The notes under the pieces were generated by a model. It was given only the letters and a program-made list of their open reading frames with translations. It did not search any database and was not told the origin of the DNA. A stretch of 64,000 nucleotides of DNA, taken from assembly GCA_963729215.1 (NCBI GenBank), contig CAVSND010000016.1, forward strand, positions 186,001 through 250,000, given 5' to 3'. Below, piece by piece: positions 16,752-25,265 of this stretch. Origin of the DNA: CAVQJU01 sp963729215 (GTDB lineage Bacteria > Acidobacteriota > Vicinamibacteria > Vicinamibacterales > CAVVIG01). Position numbers and translations under genes: made by a program. Within the stretch, counting starts at the first letter, position 1. Every line of letters begins with the position of its first letter.

Positions 16752-17594
16752 ATGACTCAGGTGGCAATCGTCGGCGGCGGTGAGGTCGGTGGCCTGCTGG
16801 CGCACGCGCTGGCGCGCCGGAACATTGCGCCCGACATCTGCCTGATCGACGACAACGGCCGTGCCGCGCTCGGCAAGGCACTCGACATCATGCAGGCCGC
16901 ACCCGTCGAAGGGTTCTCGTCGAACCTGTCCGGGGCGGCCGAGCTGTCCGCGATCGCCGGCGCCTCCGTGGTCGCGATCGCCGATGCGTTCGGCGGACAG
17001 CCGCCGGCGACAGACGCATCGATGCTTCTGCTCAAGAGAGTGCGCGATCTTGCCCCGGCGTCCCTCATCGTCTGCGTCGGACCAGGCGACCGCGATCTGA
17101 TCGATCGCGGTGTTCGTGAATTGCACGTCCCGAGAGCGCAGTTAATTGGTTCCGCGCCCGAGGCGCTCACCGGCGGCATCCGTGCGCTCACGGCCATCGA
17201 GCTCGACGCGCCCGCGAGCGACGTGGCGCTCTCGGTGCTGGGTGTGCCGCCGAATCACATCATCGTGCCGTGGGACGATGCGACCGTCGGCGGGTTTTCG
17301 CTCGTCCGCGTTCTCAGCGAGCCCGCGCGCCGCCGGCTCGACGCACGCATAGCCGGCCTGTGGCCTCCGGGGCCGTACGCGCTTGCCGCCGCTGCGGCCA
17401 GAACGATCGACACGATCTTTCGCGGATCGCGCCGGCTGGTTACCTGCTTTGTGGCGCCGGACGATTCGGCGGGGATGCGCGCACGGGCGGCCGCACTGCC
17501 GGTGCGGCTCGGACGCCAGGGAGTGATCGAGGTGGTAATGCCCGAGCTGAGTGTCAGGGAACGCGTGCGCCTTGAAAACGCGATGATGCTCTGA
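16752..17594 (+). CDS. Malate/lactate dehydrogenase-like protein, catalytic residues lost
   Basis: 280 aa. The N-terminal NAD-binding half is clearly LDH/MDH-like: IVGGGEVGGLLAHALA, an acidic ICLIDD after strand 2, and KALDIMQAAPVEGF, a near-perfect malate dehydrogenase segment. The catalytic half has diverged. The substrate-loop arginines are absent (AFGGQPPATDASM in place of RxPGMxR), the DSAR motif is replaced (EALTGGIRALTA), and the G-x-H-G-D segment reads PPNHIIVPW, with Pro at the catalytic His position. I therefore call it a non-catalytic or neofunctionalised MDH homologue. It is divergent from the SDR gene. Confidence 0.72.
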   Translation: MTQVAIVGGGEVGGLLAHALARRNIAPDICLIDDNGRAALGKALDIMQAAPVEGFSSNLSGAAELSAIAGASVVAIADAFGGQPPATDASMLLLKRVRDLAPASLIVCVGPGDRDLIDRGVRELHVPRAQLIGSAPEALTGGIRALTAIELDAPASDVALSVLGVPPNHIIVPWDDATVGGFSLVRVLSEPARRRLDARIAGLWPPGPYALAAAAARTIDTIFRGSRRLVTCFVAPDDSAGMRARAAALPVRLGRQGVIEVVMPELSVRERVRLENAMML

Positions 17595-17611
17595 GAAGCG
17601 GCGAGCGTAGT

Positions 17612-17655
17612 GCAGGCCTTCAGGCCTGCCTGCTACAGCGGGGCTCAAACCCCGC
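17612..17655. terminator. Two tandem GC hairpins
   Basis: GCAGGCC-TTCA-GGCCTGC (17612-17629) and GCGGGG-CTCAAA-CCCCGC (17638-17655) lie between the convergent MDH-like and sigma-factor genes, with GTAG/CTAC flanks around the first. No T-run follows, so this is a likely bidirectional structural terminator or a repeat of the GTAG-palindrome type. Confidence 0.5.
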
Positions 17656-17665
17656 ACGACGATGA

Positions 17666-18289
17666 CTACGTCCCGTAAATCGGGCGATGCAGCGCGAGGC
17701 CGCCCGCGAAATCAGCCAGCTGCTTACGAAGGATCAGTCGCCCGCGATGCAGCCGCGACTTGAGCGTCTGATCTTTCACGCGAAGCATCGCGCTCGCTTC
17801 CTCGGTCGACATCCCCTGAAGATCGCGCAGCACGACCGGCGCCCGGTAGATTGCCGGGAGCGCCAGCACCGCACGGACGAGGCGGCGCCGGAGCTGCGAC
17901 CGCAGCAGGTGTTCGTCGGCCATGTTTGACCAGTCGGCAACCTCCTGAACGGAGGTCACCGTCGTCTCGTCGCCTTCGGCGGGAACGGGCTCGCGCTGCT
18001 CGTCCTGCGCCCGCTGATACGAAGCCGACCGCAGCCGTGACATCGCCGAGTTGAAGGTGATCCGGTAGATCCAGGAAGACAGTGCGGCATCGCCGCGGAA
18101 TTCGCCGACCTTGCGGAAGACCTTGTACAACACGTCTTGCGTGATTTCTTCCGCATCCTCGTGATTGCGCAGGTAGCGGAATGCCAGCTGATAGATTTTG
18201 CTGCCGAACTGCGCGGCCAGCTCCGTCAGGGCCGACTCATCGCCTTGTTGAAGGCGTTTCAGCAGTTCCTCGTTGTGGGGGTCCCTCAT
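17666..18289 (-). CDS. ECF-type RNA polymerase sigma factor
   Basis: 207 aa. Region 2 is recognisable (QLAFRYLRNHEDAEEITQDV and SSWIYRITFNSAMSRLR), followed by an acidic linker (about residues 95-120) and region 4 with the DNA-binding helix (PVVLRDLQGMSTEEASAMLR, then VKDQTLKSRLHRGR). ECF factors direct extracytoplasmic stress responses. No anti-sigma factor gene is adjacent on either side, which is unusual for the class. It stands alone between the MDH-like gene and lipB. Confidence 0.9.
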   Translation of the reverse strand: MRDPHNEELLKRLQQGDESALTELAAQFGSKIYQLAFRYLRNHEDAEEITQDVLYKVFRKVGEFRGDAALSSWIYRITFNSAMSRLRSASYQRAQDEQREPVPAEGDETTVTSVQEVADWSNMADEHLLRSQLRRRLVRAVLALPAIYRAPVVLRDLQGMSTEEASAMLRVKDQTLKSRLHRGRLILRKQLADFAGGLALHRPIYGT

Positions 18290-18379
18290 TTGTGTCCTCG
18301 GTATGATGGGAGAACACCTTCACGGCTGAGAATATTCCTGACGAGCCGTCTCGACCGTAAGTGACTTCAGGACAATTGG

Positions 18380-19045
18380 TTATGCGAAGACGTCGCCGAA
18401 GTGGCGGACCACGCGCGCTTCCACGTCCGCCTGGTCCACGTCATGTCCGAGCAGGGCGGCGAGGGATGTCACTCCCCGGTCCGCCACGCCACACGGGACA
18501 ATCAGGTTGAAATAGTCGAGGTCGGTCGTGACGTTCAACGCGAATCCGTGGCTGGTCACCCACCGGGCAATACGGACTCCGATAGCCGCGAGCTTGCTTG
18601 GTCCCACCCACACGCCGGTCAGGCCGGGGACGCGCCCCGCTTCAACCCCGTAGTCGGCAGCCGTCCGGATGAGCACTTCTTCGAGGTCGCGCACGTACCG
18701 GTGGACGTCGCGCCGGTCCGGCTTGAGGTCGATGATGGGATAGCCGACGAGCTGGCCGGGGCCATGGTAGGTAATGTCGCCTCCCCGTCCGGTTTCGAAG
18801 ACCTCGACGGAGCGGGCGGCCAGGACGTCGGCCGGGGCCAGGATGTGGGACCGGCCGCCATCCCCGCGAACACCGAGCGTGAGGACGTGCGGATGCTCGA
18901 CGAGCAGGAGCAAATCGCCAATCCGGCCTGCCTGCCGCTCCTCGACCAGCTTTCGCTGCAGCGCCAGCGCGTCCGCATAGGGCACCCTTCCGAGGCGCCG
19001 GACCTCGACCTCAGGCCTGGTCCGGATCCCAGTGCTCGAGCGCAT
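18380..19045 (-). CDS. lipB: Octanoyltransferase LipB
   Basis: 221 aa, transfers octanoyl from acyl carrier protein to lipoyl domains. Signatures are RGGDITYHGPGQLVGYPI (the RGG-x-x-T-x-HxPGQ motif) and the catalytic Lys and Cys segments GPSKLAAIGVRI and NLIVPCGV. It is the last gene of a lipoate-linked operon with lpd and the E2 gene, consistent with supplying the E2 lipoyl cofactor. Its start overlaps the E2 end by 35 bases; a shorter start is possible. Confidence 0.93.
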   Translation of the reverse strand: MRSSTGIRTRPEVEVRRLGRVPYADALALQRKLVEERQAGRIGDLLLLVEHPHVLTLGVRGDGGRSHILAPADVLAARSVEVFETGRGGDITYHGPGQLVGYPIIDLKPDRRDVHRYVRDLEEVLIRTAADYGVEAGRVPGLTGVWVGPSKLAAIGVRIARWVTSHGFALNVTTDLDYFNLIVPCGVADRGVTSLAALLGHDVDQADVEARVVRHFGDVFA

Positions 19046-20237
19046 GCTTCACGCGAGACATGAACGTGTCCGCGACGGCGCCGTCGATGATTCGGTGATC
19101 GAACCCGAGCGCCAGATACGCCATCGTCTGGACGGTGACGGCGTCGGCCACGACAGCGGGGCGTTTTTCGATGGCGCCTACGGCGAGAATCGCCGTCTGC
19201 GGCTGGTTGATGATCGGCATGCCGAACTGCGCGCCCAGCATCCCGGGATTGGTAATCGTGAAGGTGCCTCCGGAGACATCGTCGGGCGTCAGCTGCTTGG
19301 CGCGGGCGCGGGCGGCGAGGTCGGCGATTTGGCGGCTGATCCCCGGCAAGTCATGACCCTCGGCGTGTTTCACGACCGGCACGATCAGCCCCCACTCGAG
19401 CGCCACGGCGACACCGATGTTGATGTCCTTGTGATAGATGACGGAGTCGCCCTCGACGGATGAATTGAGCAGCGGGGCATCCTGCAGCGCTCCCGCGACA
19501 GCCTTGATGATGAACGCGAGGTAGGTCAGCTTTCCACCGGCGCGCTCGTATTCGATTCGCCTGGCTTCGCGAATCCTGGCGATGTGGGAGAAGTTGACCT
19601 CGAACACGGTGTGGACGTGCGCGGACGTGCGCCGGCTGATCACCATGTGCTCGGCGATCTTCTTCCGCATCACCGACATCTTCTCGACGCGGTCGCCGGG
19701 CCGCGCCTGCACCGCCTGGCCGGCTTGCCCGGCCTGTCCTTCGTGCTCCAGATATTCCAGGATGTCGTGCTTCGTGACGCGCCCGGCGAGGCCACTTCCG
19801 TGGATCTGCGAGATGTCGACGCTGTGCTCTTTCGCAATCTTCCGTACCAGCGGCGATGAGCGCTCGCGCGCCAGTTCTTCGCTCGAAACAGGGGGCCTCG
19901 CGTCTCCCGGCGCCGGGACCGTCGACGCAGGCTTTGCGGCGTCGGTGCTGACCGCGCCGGAGCCGTCAGCCTGAGCAGGCGGAGCGGTCACGACGGCGTC
20001 GGGCGCTCCGATGACGGCCACCACGTGGTTGACCGCAACCGTTTCGCCTTCCTTGACTCGAATCTCGACCAGCACGCCGGCAGCCGGCGAGGGGATTTCG
20101 GCGTCCACCTTGTCGGTCGTGATTTCCAGCAGCGGCTCGTCGCGGTCGATGCTGTCGCCGACCTTTTTCATCCACCGGACGATAGTGCCCTCGGTGACCG
20201 ATTCGCCCATCTGGGGCATCACGACCTCGGTGGACAT
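19011..20237 (-). CDS. 2-oxoacid dehydrogenase E2, dihydrolipoamide acyltransferase
   Basis: 408 aa. The N-terminal lipoyl domain has the lipoylated Lys43 in TTDKVDAEI. A Pro/Ala-rich linker leads to a peripheral-subunit-binding domain (SSPLVRKIAKEHSVDISQIH, about 131-165), a second linker, and the catalytic acyltransferase domain ending in DHRIIDG with His381 and Asp385. One lipoyl domain and the overall layout fit branched-chain or succinyl-type E2; acyl specificity cannot be set from this alone. E1 genes are not in the window. It lies between lpd and lipB in one operon. Confidence 0.92.
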   Translation of the reverse strand: MSTEVVMPQMGESVTEGTIVRWMKKVGDSIDRDEPLLEITTDKVDAEIPSPAAGVLVEIRVKEGETVAVNHVVAVIGAPDAVVTAPPAQADGSGAVSTDAAKPASTVPAPGDARPPVSSEELARERSSPLVRKIAKEHSVDISQIHGSGLAGRVTKHDILEYLEHEGQAGQAGQAVQARPGDRVEKMSVMRKKIAEHMVISRRTSAHVHTVFEVNFSHIARIREARRIEYERAGGKLTYLAFIIKAVAGALQDAPLLNSSVEGDSVIYHKDINIGVAVALEWGLIVPVVKHAEGHDLPGISRQIADLAARARAKQLTPDDVSGGTFTITNPGMLGAQFGMPIINQPQTAILAVGAIEKRPAVVADAVTVQTMAYLALGFDHRIIDGAVADTFMSRVKHALEHWDPDQA

Positions 20238-20253
20238 GACTCGTGCCCTTTCG

Positions 20254-21673
20254 CTACGAATGTAACGCCGCGCCGTGCGTGGCGTGCGCCGCCTCGCCCA
20301 CGGCCTCGGCCATGGTCGGGTGCGCGTGGATCGTGCGAATCAGAATCTTCGACCGTGGATTGAAGCCGCAGCGCCAGGGTCGCTTCGGCGACGAGCTCCG
20401 TCGATCGCGAACCAATCATGTGCACGCCAAGTACGTCGTCGCTGGCCTTGTCCGCGACAATCTTCACGAAGCCTTCCGTCTCGCCCGACATCTTGGCGCG
20501 GCCGAGGACGCCGAACGGAAACGCCCCGACGCGCACGTCGAATCCCCGTTCCTTGGCTTCGCGTTCGGTCAGGCCCACGCTGCCGATCTCCGGATCGCAA
20601 TACGTACAGCCCGGGACATGGTCGTAGTTGAGCGGACGGATCTGCAGGCCGGCGATTCGTTCCGCGGCGAGAATGCCTTCGGCTGACGAGACATGTGCCA
20701 GCTGCGGATGGCCGGGAGTACCGAGCGTGATGACGTCGCCAACGGCGGAAATACCAGGCACATCGGTCTTGTACGTTTCGTCTACCTTGATATAACCCTT
20801 CTCGATCTGGAGTCCCACGCCCTCGGCGTTCAGGCCGGCTGTCACGGGACCACGCCCGGTCGCGACAAGCAGGTAATCGGCGCGCAGCGTGGCGGCCGTT
20901 CCGTCGGCGAGCTGGACCGAGACGTCCACGCCGGCGCCGTTGACGGTCGCCCCCGAGACCCTGGCGCCCGTATGAACCTTGATGCCCTGTTTGCGGAACG
21001 ACTTCTCCAGTTCCGCCGACACCGCCTCGTCCTCGACCGGCACCAGACGCGGCAGCAGCTCGACGATCGTCACTTCGCTCCCGAAGCGGCGGAAGATGGA
21101 CGCGAACTCCACGCCGACCGCACCGCTGCCCAGGATGACAATCGACTTCGGAACTTCCTTCAGGTGGATGGCTTCGTCGCTGGTGATGATCCGGGTGCGA
21201 TCGATCGCGATCCCCGGAACACTTCGCGGCGCGGAACCCGTCGCCACGATGATTTCCTTGCGCGCACGAAGCGTCTGGGCGTCGCCCTCAAATACGTCGA
21301 CGCCACCCTGCCCCGTGAGCCGCGCCGTGCCCTTGATCCAGTCGATCTTGTTCTTCTTGAACAGGAATTCCACGCCTTTCGTCAGGCCGCCGACGATGCG
21401 ATCTTTCCGCTCGTGCACTTGCGCCATATTGATCGTGACAGCAGCTTCGCCGAGCGAAATCCCCCATTCTTTCGCGTGCTGCACGATCTTCAGCGCGTGC
21501 GCATGCTCGAGCAGGGCTTTCGTCGGAATGCATCCCCACAGCAGACACGTCCCGCCCAGCGCTTTCTGTTTCTCGACGACGGCAACCTTCAGGCCCAGTT
21601 GCGCGGCGCGGATGGCGGCCACGTACCCGCCGGTCCCCGCGCCAACGACAACGACGTCATACTCGTTTGACAC
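20254..21673 (-). CDS. lpd: Dihydrolipoyl dehydrogenase (E3), C-terminal frameshift
   Basis: FAD disulfide oxidoreductase. FAD motif VVVVGAGTGGYVAA at the N-terminus, redox Cys43/Cys48 in GGTCLLWGCIPTK, an NAD-binding motif (ILGSGAVGVEFASIF), and the dimerisation domain. After LALRLQSTVED one extra base (about 20344) breaks the frame. Removing it gives IRTIHAHPTMAEAVGEAAHA, which contains the essential His-Pro/Glu active-site dyad, and a stop at 20254 (472 aa, normal length). The corrected end also leaves a clean 16-base gap to the E2 start instead of an overlap. GTG start. Confidence 0.9.
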
Positions 21674-21716
21674 AGTGTGATCTCATGTAAGGTCGGCCGG
21701 TGGCGCGCTCACCGCG

Positions 21717-21971
21717 TCACTTGATCGCTTTGAGGGACGACAGCGGCACGAACGCCGTCGTTCCGGGCCGCGGCGCAGGGTCGGCCGGCGTGTCGGGCGC
21801 GTCGGGATCCAGCCGCGCGACGCGTGCACGCAGTTGCCCGTGATCGTACTTCAGTTCCCAGTACGACTCGGTGAGCCGCTCGAGGCGCCTGGCGACGCGC
21901 CTCGCCCGGACGAGCGCCCAGGCGGCCGTCAGAATCGCGGCGACGGTGAGCAGCCAGAGAAGGGTCAACAA
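21717..21971 (-). CDS. Small membrane-anchored hypothetical protein
   Basis: 84 aa. One N-terminal membrane helix (LTLLWLLTVAAILTAAWALV) is followed by an arginine-rich amphipathic or coiled segment (RARRVARRLERLTESYWELK) and a Pro/Asp-rich tail. The family is not recognised. It precedes lpd in the same direction by 43 bases and may lead the lipoate operon. The sigma54 regulator gene diverges from its upstream side. Confidence 0.6.
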   Translation of the reverse strand: MLTLLWLLTVAAILTAAWALVRARRVARRLERLTESYWELKYDHGQLRARVARLDPDAPDTPADPAPRPGTTAFVPLSSLKAIK

Positions 21972-21993
21972 AACCGGTACCTTATCGAACGGC

Positions 21994-22022
21994 TTGCAAC
22001 AGTGTCAACCGCCTGAGACAAT
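21994..22022 (+). promoter_or_regulatory. Sigma70-type promoter of the sigma54 regulator
   Basis: TTGCAA (21994-21999), a 17-base spacer, then GACAAT (22017-22022). Each hexamer matches four of six consensus positions at optimal spacing, 23 bases before the GTG start at 22046. Confidence 0.4.
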
Positions 22023-22045
22023 ACGCCGATTCGCCCTGAAATCCT

Positions 22046-23443
22046 GTGCCTGAAGCGACTCCGAAACTGAAGACCGTCCTCATCGTCGACGACGATGAGG
22101 GAATGCGCGACACGCTGACCGCGATTCTCAAACGCGACTACCGCGTGCTGCGCGTCGCGAGCGGCGAGGCGGCGCTCCCCGTGCTCAACAAGGAGGACGT
22201 CGATCTGCTCATGCTCGACGTGCGCCTGCCCGGTATCAGCGGCTTCGAAGTCCTGCGCATCGTGAAAGAGAATTACAGCCTGATCGAGGTCATCATGATC
22301 TCGGCGATCAGCGAGATCGAGACCGCCGTCCAGGCGATGAAGCACGGCGCGTATCACTACGTCACGAAGGAATTCGATTACGACCAGCTCCGGTCGCTCG
22401 TGCGGAACGCCGCGGAACGCCAGGATCTCAATCGCCAGGTGATGACGCTGTCGGCGCAAGTCGCGGACCAGGGCGAGCGCGAGTTCGTCGTCGGGCCGAG
22501 CAAGAACACGCGCGACATCGTCGATCTCGTGCACAAGGTGGCGAAGCTGTCCGCGACGATTCTCATCCTGGGCGAGAGCGGCACGGGCAAAGAGCTCCTG
22601 GCGCGGCTGATTCACAAGGAGTCCGGCGAGCCCGAGGCGCCGTTCATCGCCGTCAACCTCGCGGCGATTCCGCGGGAGTTGACCGAGAGCACGCTGTTCG
22701 GCCACGAGCGCGGCGCGTTCACGGGAGCGCACCGGCAGCAGCTGGGAAAATTCGAGCTGGCGTCGAACGGCACGCTGTTCCTGGACGAGATCGGCGACCT
22801 CAGACTGGACCTGCAAGCCAAGCTGCTGCGCGCGATCCAGGAAGGCGAGATCGAACGCGTGGGCGGCACCAAGCCGATCAAGACGGAGTTCCGCCTGATC
22901 GCGGCGACCAACGTCGATCTCGAGAAGGCGGTGAAGGACGGGCGGTTCCGCGAGGACCTCTACTACCGGATCAACGTCATCCCCATCAGGCTTCCCCCGC
23001 TCCGTGACCGAAGCGAGGACGTCGCACAGCTCGCCGAGTTCTTCCTGCGCCGCTACAACATGCGGTTCCACAAGAACGTCCGCGGCATCACGGACTCGAC
23101 GCTCGCGATGCTCAAGCGCTACTGGTGGCCGGGTAATATCCGCGAGCTGGAGAATCTGGTCGAGCGGCTGGTCGCGATGAGTGATAAGGAATTCATCGCC
23201 GAAGAGGATCTGCCGCTCGAGTTCCAGTTCGCCCAGCTCGAGCCACGGGGTGCTCACGGCGAGAGCCTGTTCGAAGATGCCACCAATACCTTCGAGCGGA
23301 ACTTCATCCTGCGCGCCTTGGAGAAATGCGGCGGGAACGTCACAGCGACAGCAGAGTACCTTGGAATTCCATTGAGCACTCTGAAATATAAGATGGACAA
23401 GCGCGACATCCGCCAGGTCGTCAAGCGCATGCGCGGCGCATAG
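22046..23443 (+). CDS. Sigma54-dependent response regulator, NtrC family
   Basis: 465 aa. Receiver domain with the acidic pocket VDDDE (15-18), phospho-acceptor Asp58 and Lys108. AAA+ activator domain with Walker A GESGTGKE (176-183) and the sigma54-contacting GAFTGA loop (223-228). C-terminal Fis-type helix-turn-helix (NVTATAEYLGIPLSTLKYKM). It activates RpoN promoters when phosphorylated. A good sigma54 promoter lies 209 bases beyond its stop, in front of the radical SAM gene, and a histidine kinase follows 3.3 kb downstream, so I infer that it controls the peptide-modification cluster. GTG start. Confidence 0.94.
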   Translation: MPEATPKLKTVLIVDDDEGMRDTLTAILKRDYRVLRVASGEAALPVLNKEDVDLLMLDVRLPGISGFEVLRIVKENYSLIEVIMISAISEIETAVQAMKHGAYHYVTKEFDYDQLRSLVRNAAERQDLNRQVMTLSAQVADQGEREFVVGPSKNTRDIVDLVHKVAKLSATILILGESGTGKELLARLIHKESGEPEAPFIAVNLAAIPRELTESTLFGHERGAFTGAHRQQLGKFELASNGTLFLDEIGDLRLDLQAKLLRAIQEGEIERVGGTKPIKTEFRLIAATNVDLEKAVKDGRFREDLYYRINVIPIRLPPLRDRSEDVAQLAEFFLRRYNMRFHKNVRGITDSTLAMLKRYWWPGNIRELENLVERLVAMSDKEFIAEEDLPLEFQFAQLEPRGAHGESLFEDATNTFERNFILRALEKCGGNVTATAEYLGIPLSTLKYKMDKRDIRQVVKRMRGA

Positions 23444-23498
23444 CAGCCAATATTCTGACCGTACGGCCAACCCGTTACCTTTTCCCCGTAATCGTTTG

Positions 23499-23516
23499 AG
23501 TTAGCTGGCAGTAACT
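23499..23516. promoter_or_regulatory. Candidate enhancer site (palindrome)
   Basis: AGTTA-GCTGGCAG-TAACT has perfect five-base arms around an eight-base centre. It lies about 135 bases upstream of the sigma54 -24 element at 23652, in the range used by NtrC-family activators. A functional link to the neighbouring regulator is inferred. Confidence 0.35.
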
Positions 23517-23651
23517 GACGAGGTGCGCGTGCGCGCGCCCGTGCTCAGTCAGCCCGTTGCCTGTCTCCTCGCAGATCTCGACCCAGCAGCCACCTGCGCC
23601 TTGCGCGCAAATCCTGAACGAATTCACGCAACCTGCTCAAACGGCACGCTT

Positions 23652-23667
23652 TGGAACATGCGTTGCA
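23652..23667 (+). promoter_or_regulatory. Sigma54 promoter of the radical SAM/peptide operon
   Basis: TGGAACATGCGTTGCA matches the -24/-12 consensus TGGCAC-N5-TTGCA at 10 of 11 positions, with the invariant GG-N10-GC spacing. Transcription would start near 23678, giving an 80-base leader to the ATG at 23760. The 316-base gap 23444-23759 holds this promoter and the palindrome at 23499; no gene was seen in it. Confidence 0.75.
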
Positions 23668-23759
23668 GCCGTCATTGCGGGCAAGTCGATCTTGCCCGCG
23701 AGCGTTTGGTCTCGAAGCAATCCATCCGAAACGCCGATTGTTTCGTAGGACGAGGAGCG

Positions 23760-25152
23760 ATGCAGCCTTCGATCTTCAATCTGCGTGTCCCGATCGCCGG
23801 CAGAGACGACGTGTTTCTGATGAACACGTTGAGCGATGCTCAGCTGCTGGTGTCCCCGGACGTCGCTGCGCTACTCGATCGGCGCGAGTTCGACGACCTG
23901 AACGACTCGGAGCGCCAGGCGCTCGACCTGCTCACCGACAACGGATTCTTTGTCCCGAATGCCGACGCGGATCGCAAGGCCCTCGACAGTTATTTTCATT
24001 CCGTCAGGCACAGCACCTCGGAGCTCCACATCACGCTCCTGACGACGCTGCAGTGCAACTTCGCGTGCGGGTATTGCTACCAGGGGGATCGCGAGGACTT
24101 CAATCAATTCGCCGACAAGATGACGCTCGAGACGTCGGCGCGCGTCGCGCAGTGGATCGAGGGCGAGCTCGACCGCCTGAAGCCCGAGACGCTGGTCATC
24201 ACCTTCTTCGGCGGCGAACCTCTCCTGAACCTGCCGGTGATGTACAGACATGGCCGAGCGCACGTGGCGCGCCACGCAGGCCCGCGGCGTGAAGCAGACG
24301 ATGAGCATCATCACGAACGGGCTGCTGTTGACGCCCGAAATCGTCGATCGGCTGCTTCCGTACGGGTTGAGGGGCGCCAAGATCACGCTCGACGGCGACA
24401 AGCACACGCACGACCGGATGCGTCCGCTTCGCGGCGGCCAGGGCACGTTCGACCGTATCGTCGAGAACATCCGCAGCGTCATCGGACGCACGCGGATCTC
24501 GATCGGCGGCAATTTCGACGAGAGCTCCGCCGACAGCTTTTCGGGCCTGCTCGATTTCCTCAAGGCCCAGGACTTCGCGGATCGGCTCGTCAAGGTCAGC
24601 TTCAAGCCGGTGGTCCGGAGCGAGCCGGCCAAGCCCAAGGGCATGCTCTCGCTCACGCCGGTGGACGCGAGCGGCAAGGCGCTCGGCGGGTCGTGCATGA
24701 CGGGAGCTGGCGCGGGCGGCGGATCCACCTGCGACAGCTGCTCCTTCCTGGACGAAAAGATGGTGCTCCTCCGGGAGGACACCGTCCGCCACGGGTTCGC
24801 GACGTCCGACGGCGTGCACATGGGCCCCTGTCACGTGCACCACAACAACGCCCACACGATCGGTCCGGACGGCTCGCTCTACGGCTGCCCGGGGTTCACG
24901 GGCGAAAAGGGGCTGTCCACCGGCCACATCAACGGAACCACCGACCCCTGGCGCGAGCTCAATAAGAAGCGGTTCGACACGCTCGACCCGTGGAAGGCCT
25001 GCGGAGACTGCGCTTTTATCCCGGTCTGCGCGGGGGGTTGCCTCACGGCTTCATATGCACAACTTGGAGACATGAATATGCCGACATGTCACAAGGCCAG
25101 CTTCGAATCGGCTGTCAAAGCGTTGGCGCAGAACGTCGCCAGCGCGAATTAG
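23760..25152 (+). CDS. Radical SAM/SPASM peptide maturase (one frameshift)
   Basis: About 463 aa after correcting one extra base near 24246 (in TACAGAC). Start ATG with a strong ribosome site (AGGACGAGGAG). An N-terminal region of about 85 residues (DDVFLMNTLSDAQLLVSPDV) resembles the leader-handling part of RiPP maturases. The radical SAM 4Fe-4S motif is CNFACGYC (C99, C103, C106), followed by the SAM-binding FFGGEPLL. The C-terminal SPASM region is rich in Cys: GGSCMTGAG, STCDSC, GPCHVHHN, LYGCPGF, CGDCAFIPVCAGGCL and MPTCHK, enough for two auxiliary clusters. Such enzymes install thioether, C-C or other crosslinks in ribosomal peptides. The neighbouring 33-codon gene is the likely substrate. 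Confidence 0.88.
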
Positions 25153-25163
25153 GGAGAGTACGA

Positions 25164-25265
25164 ATGAAGATTCAGGTCATCAAAAAGGGTACCGTGAACG
25201 CCAAGCCGAGCAACTTCTGCGACACGCTCGTGGACGACGTGCCGCTGGTCGACAAACAGCAGTAG
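25164..25265 (+). CDS. Candidate RiPP precursor peptide, 33 aa
   Basis: Starts MKIQVIKKGTVNAK, followed by PSNFCDTLVDDVPLVDKQQ and TAG. It lies 11 bases after the radical SAM gene with an excellent ribosome binding site (AGGGAGAG, spacing 7), which argues for abundant translation. Features: a basic, hydrophobic N-terminal half that could serve as leader, a single Cys19 in a Ser-Asn-Phe-Cys-Asp setting, and an acidic C-terminal half. No signal peptide and no double-Gly cleavage site. A short gene directly after a SPASM maturase is the standard layout for its substrate. I do not recognise the peptide family; modification site and product are unknown. Confidence 0.72.
   Translation: MKIQVIKKGTVNAKPSNFCDTLVDDVPLVDKQQ

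Noticed and set aside
17666..18289. Link between the ECF sigma factor and an anti-sigma partner
   Set aside because: Neither neighbour resembles an anti-sigma factor; the gene is solitary.
21965..23470. Long open frame of 501 codons opposite the sigma54 regulator
   Set aside because: Antisense shadow of a clear NtrC-family gene.
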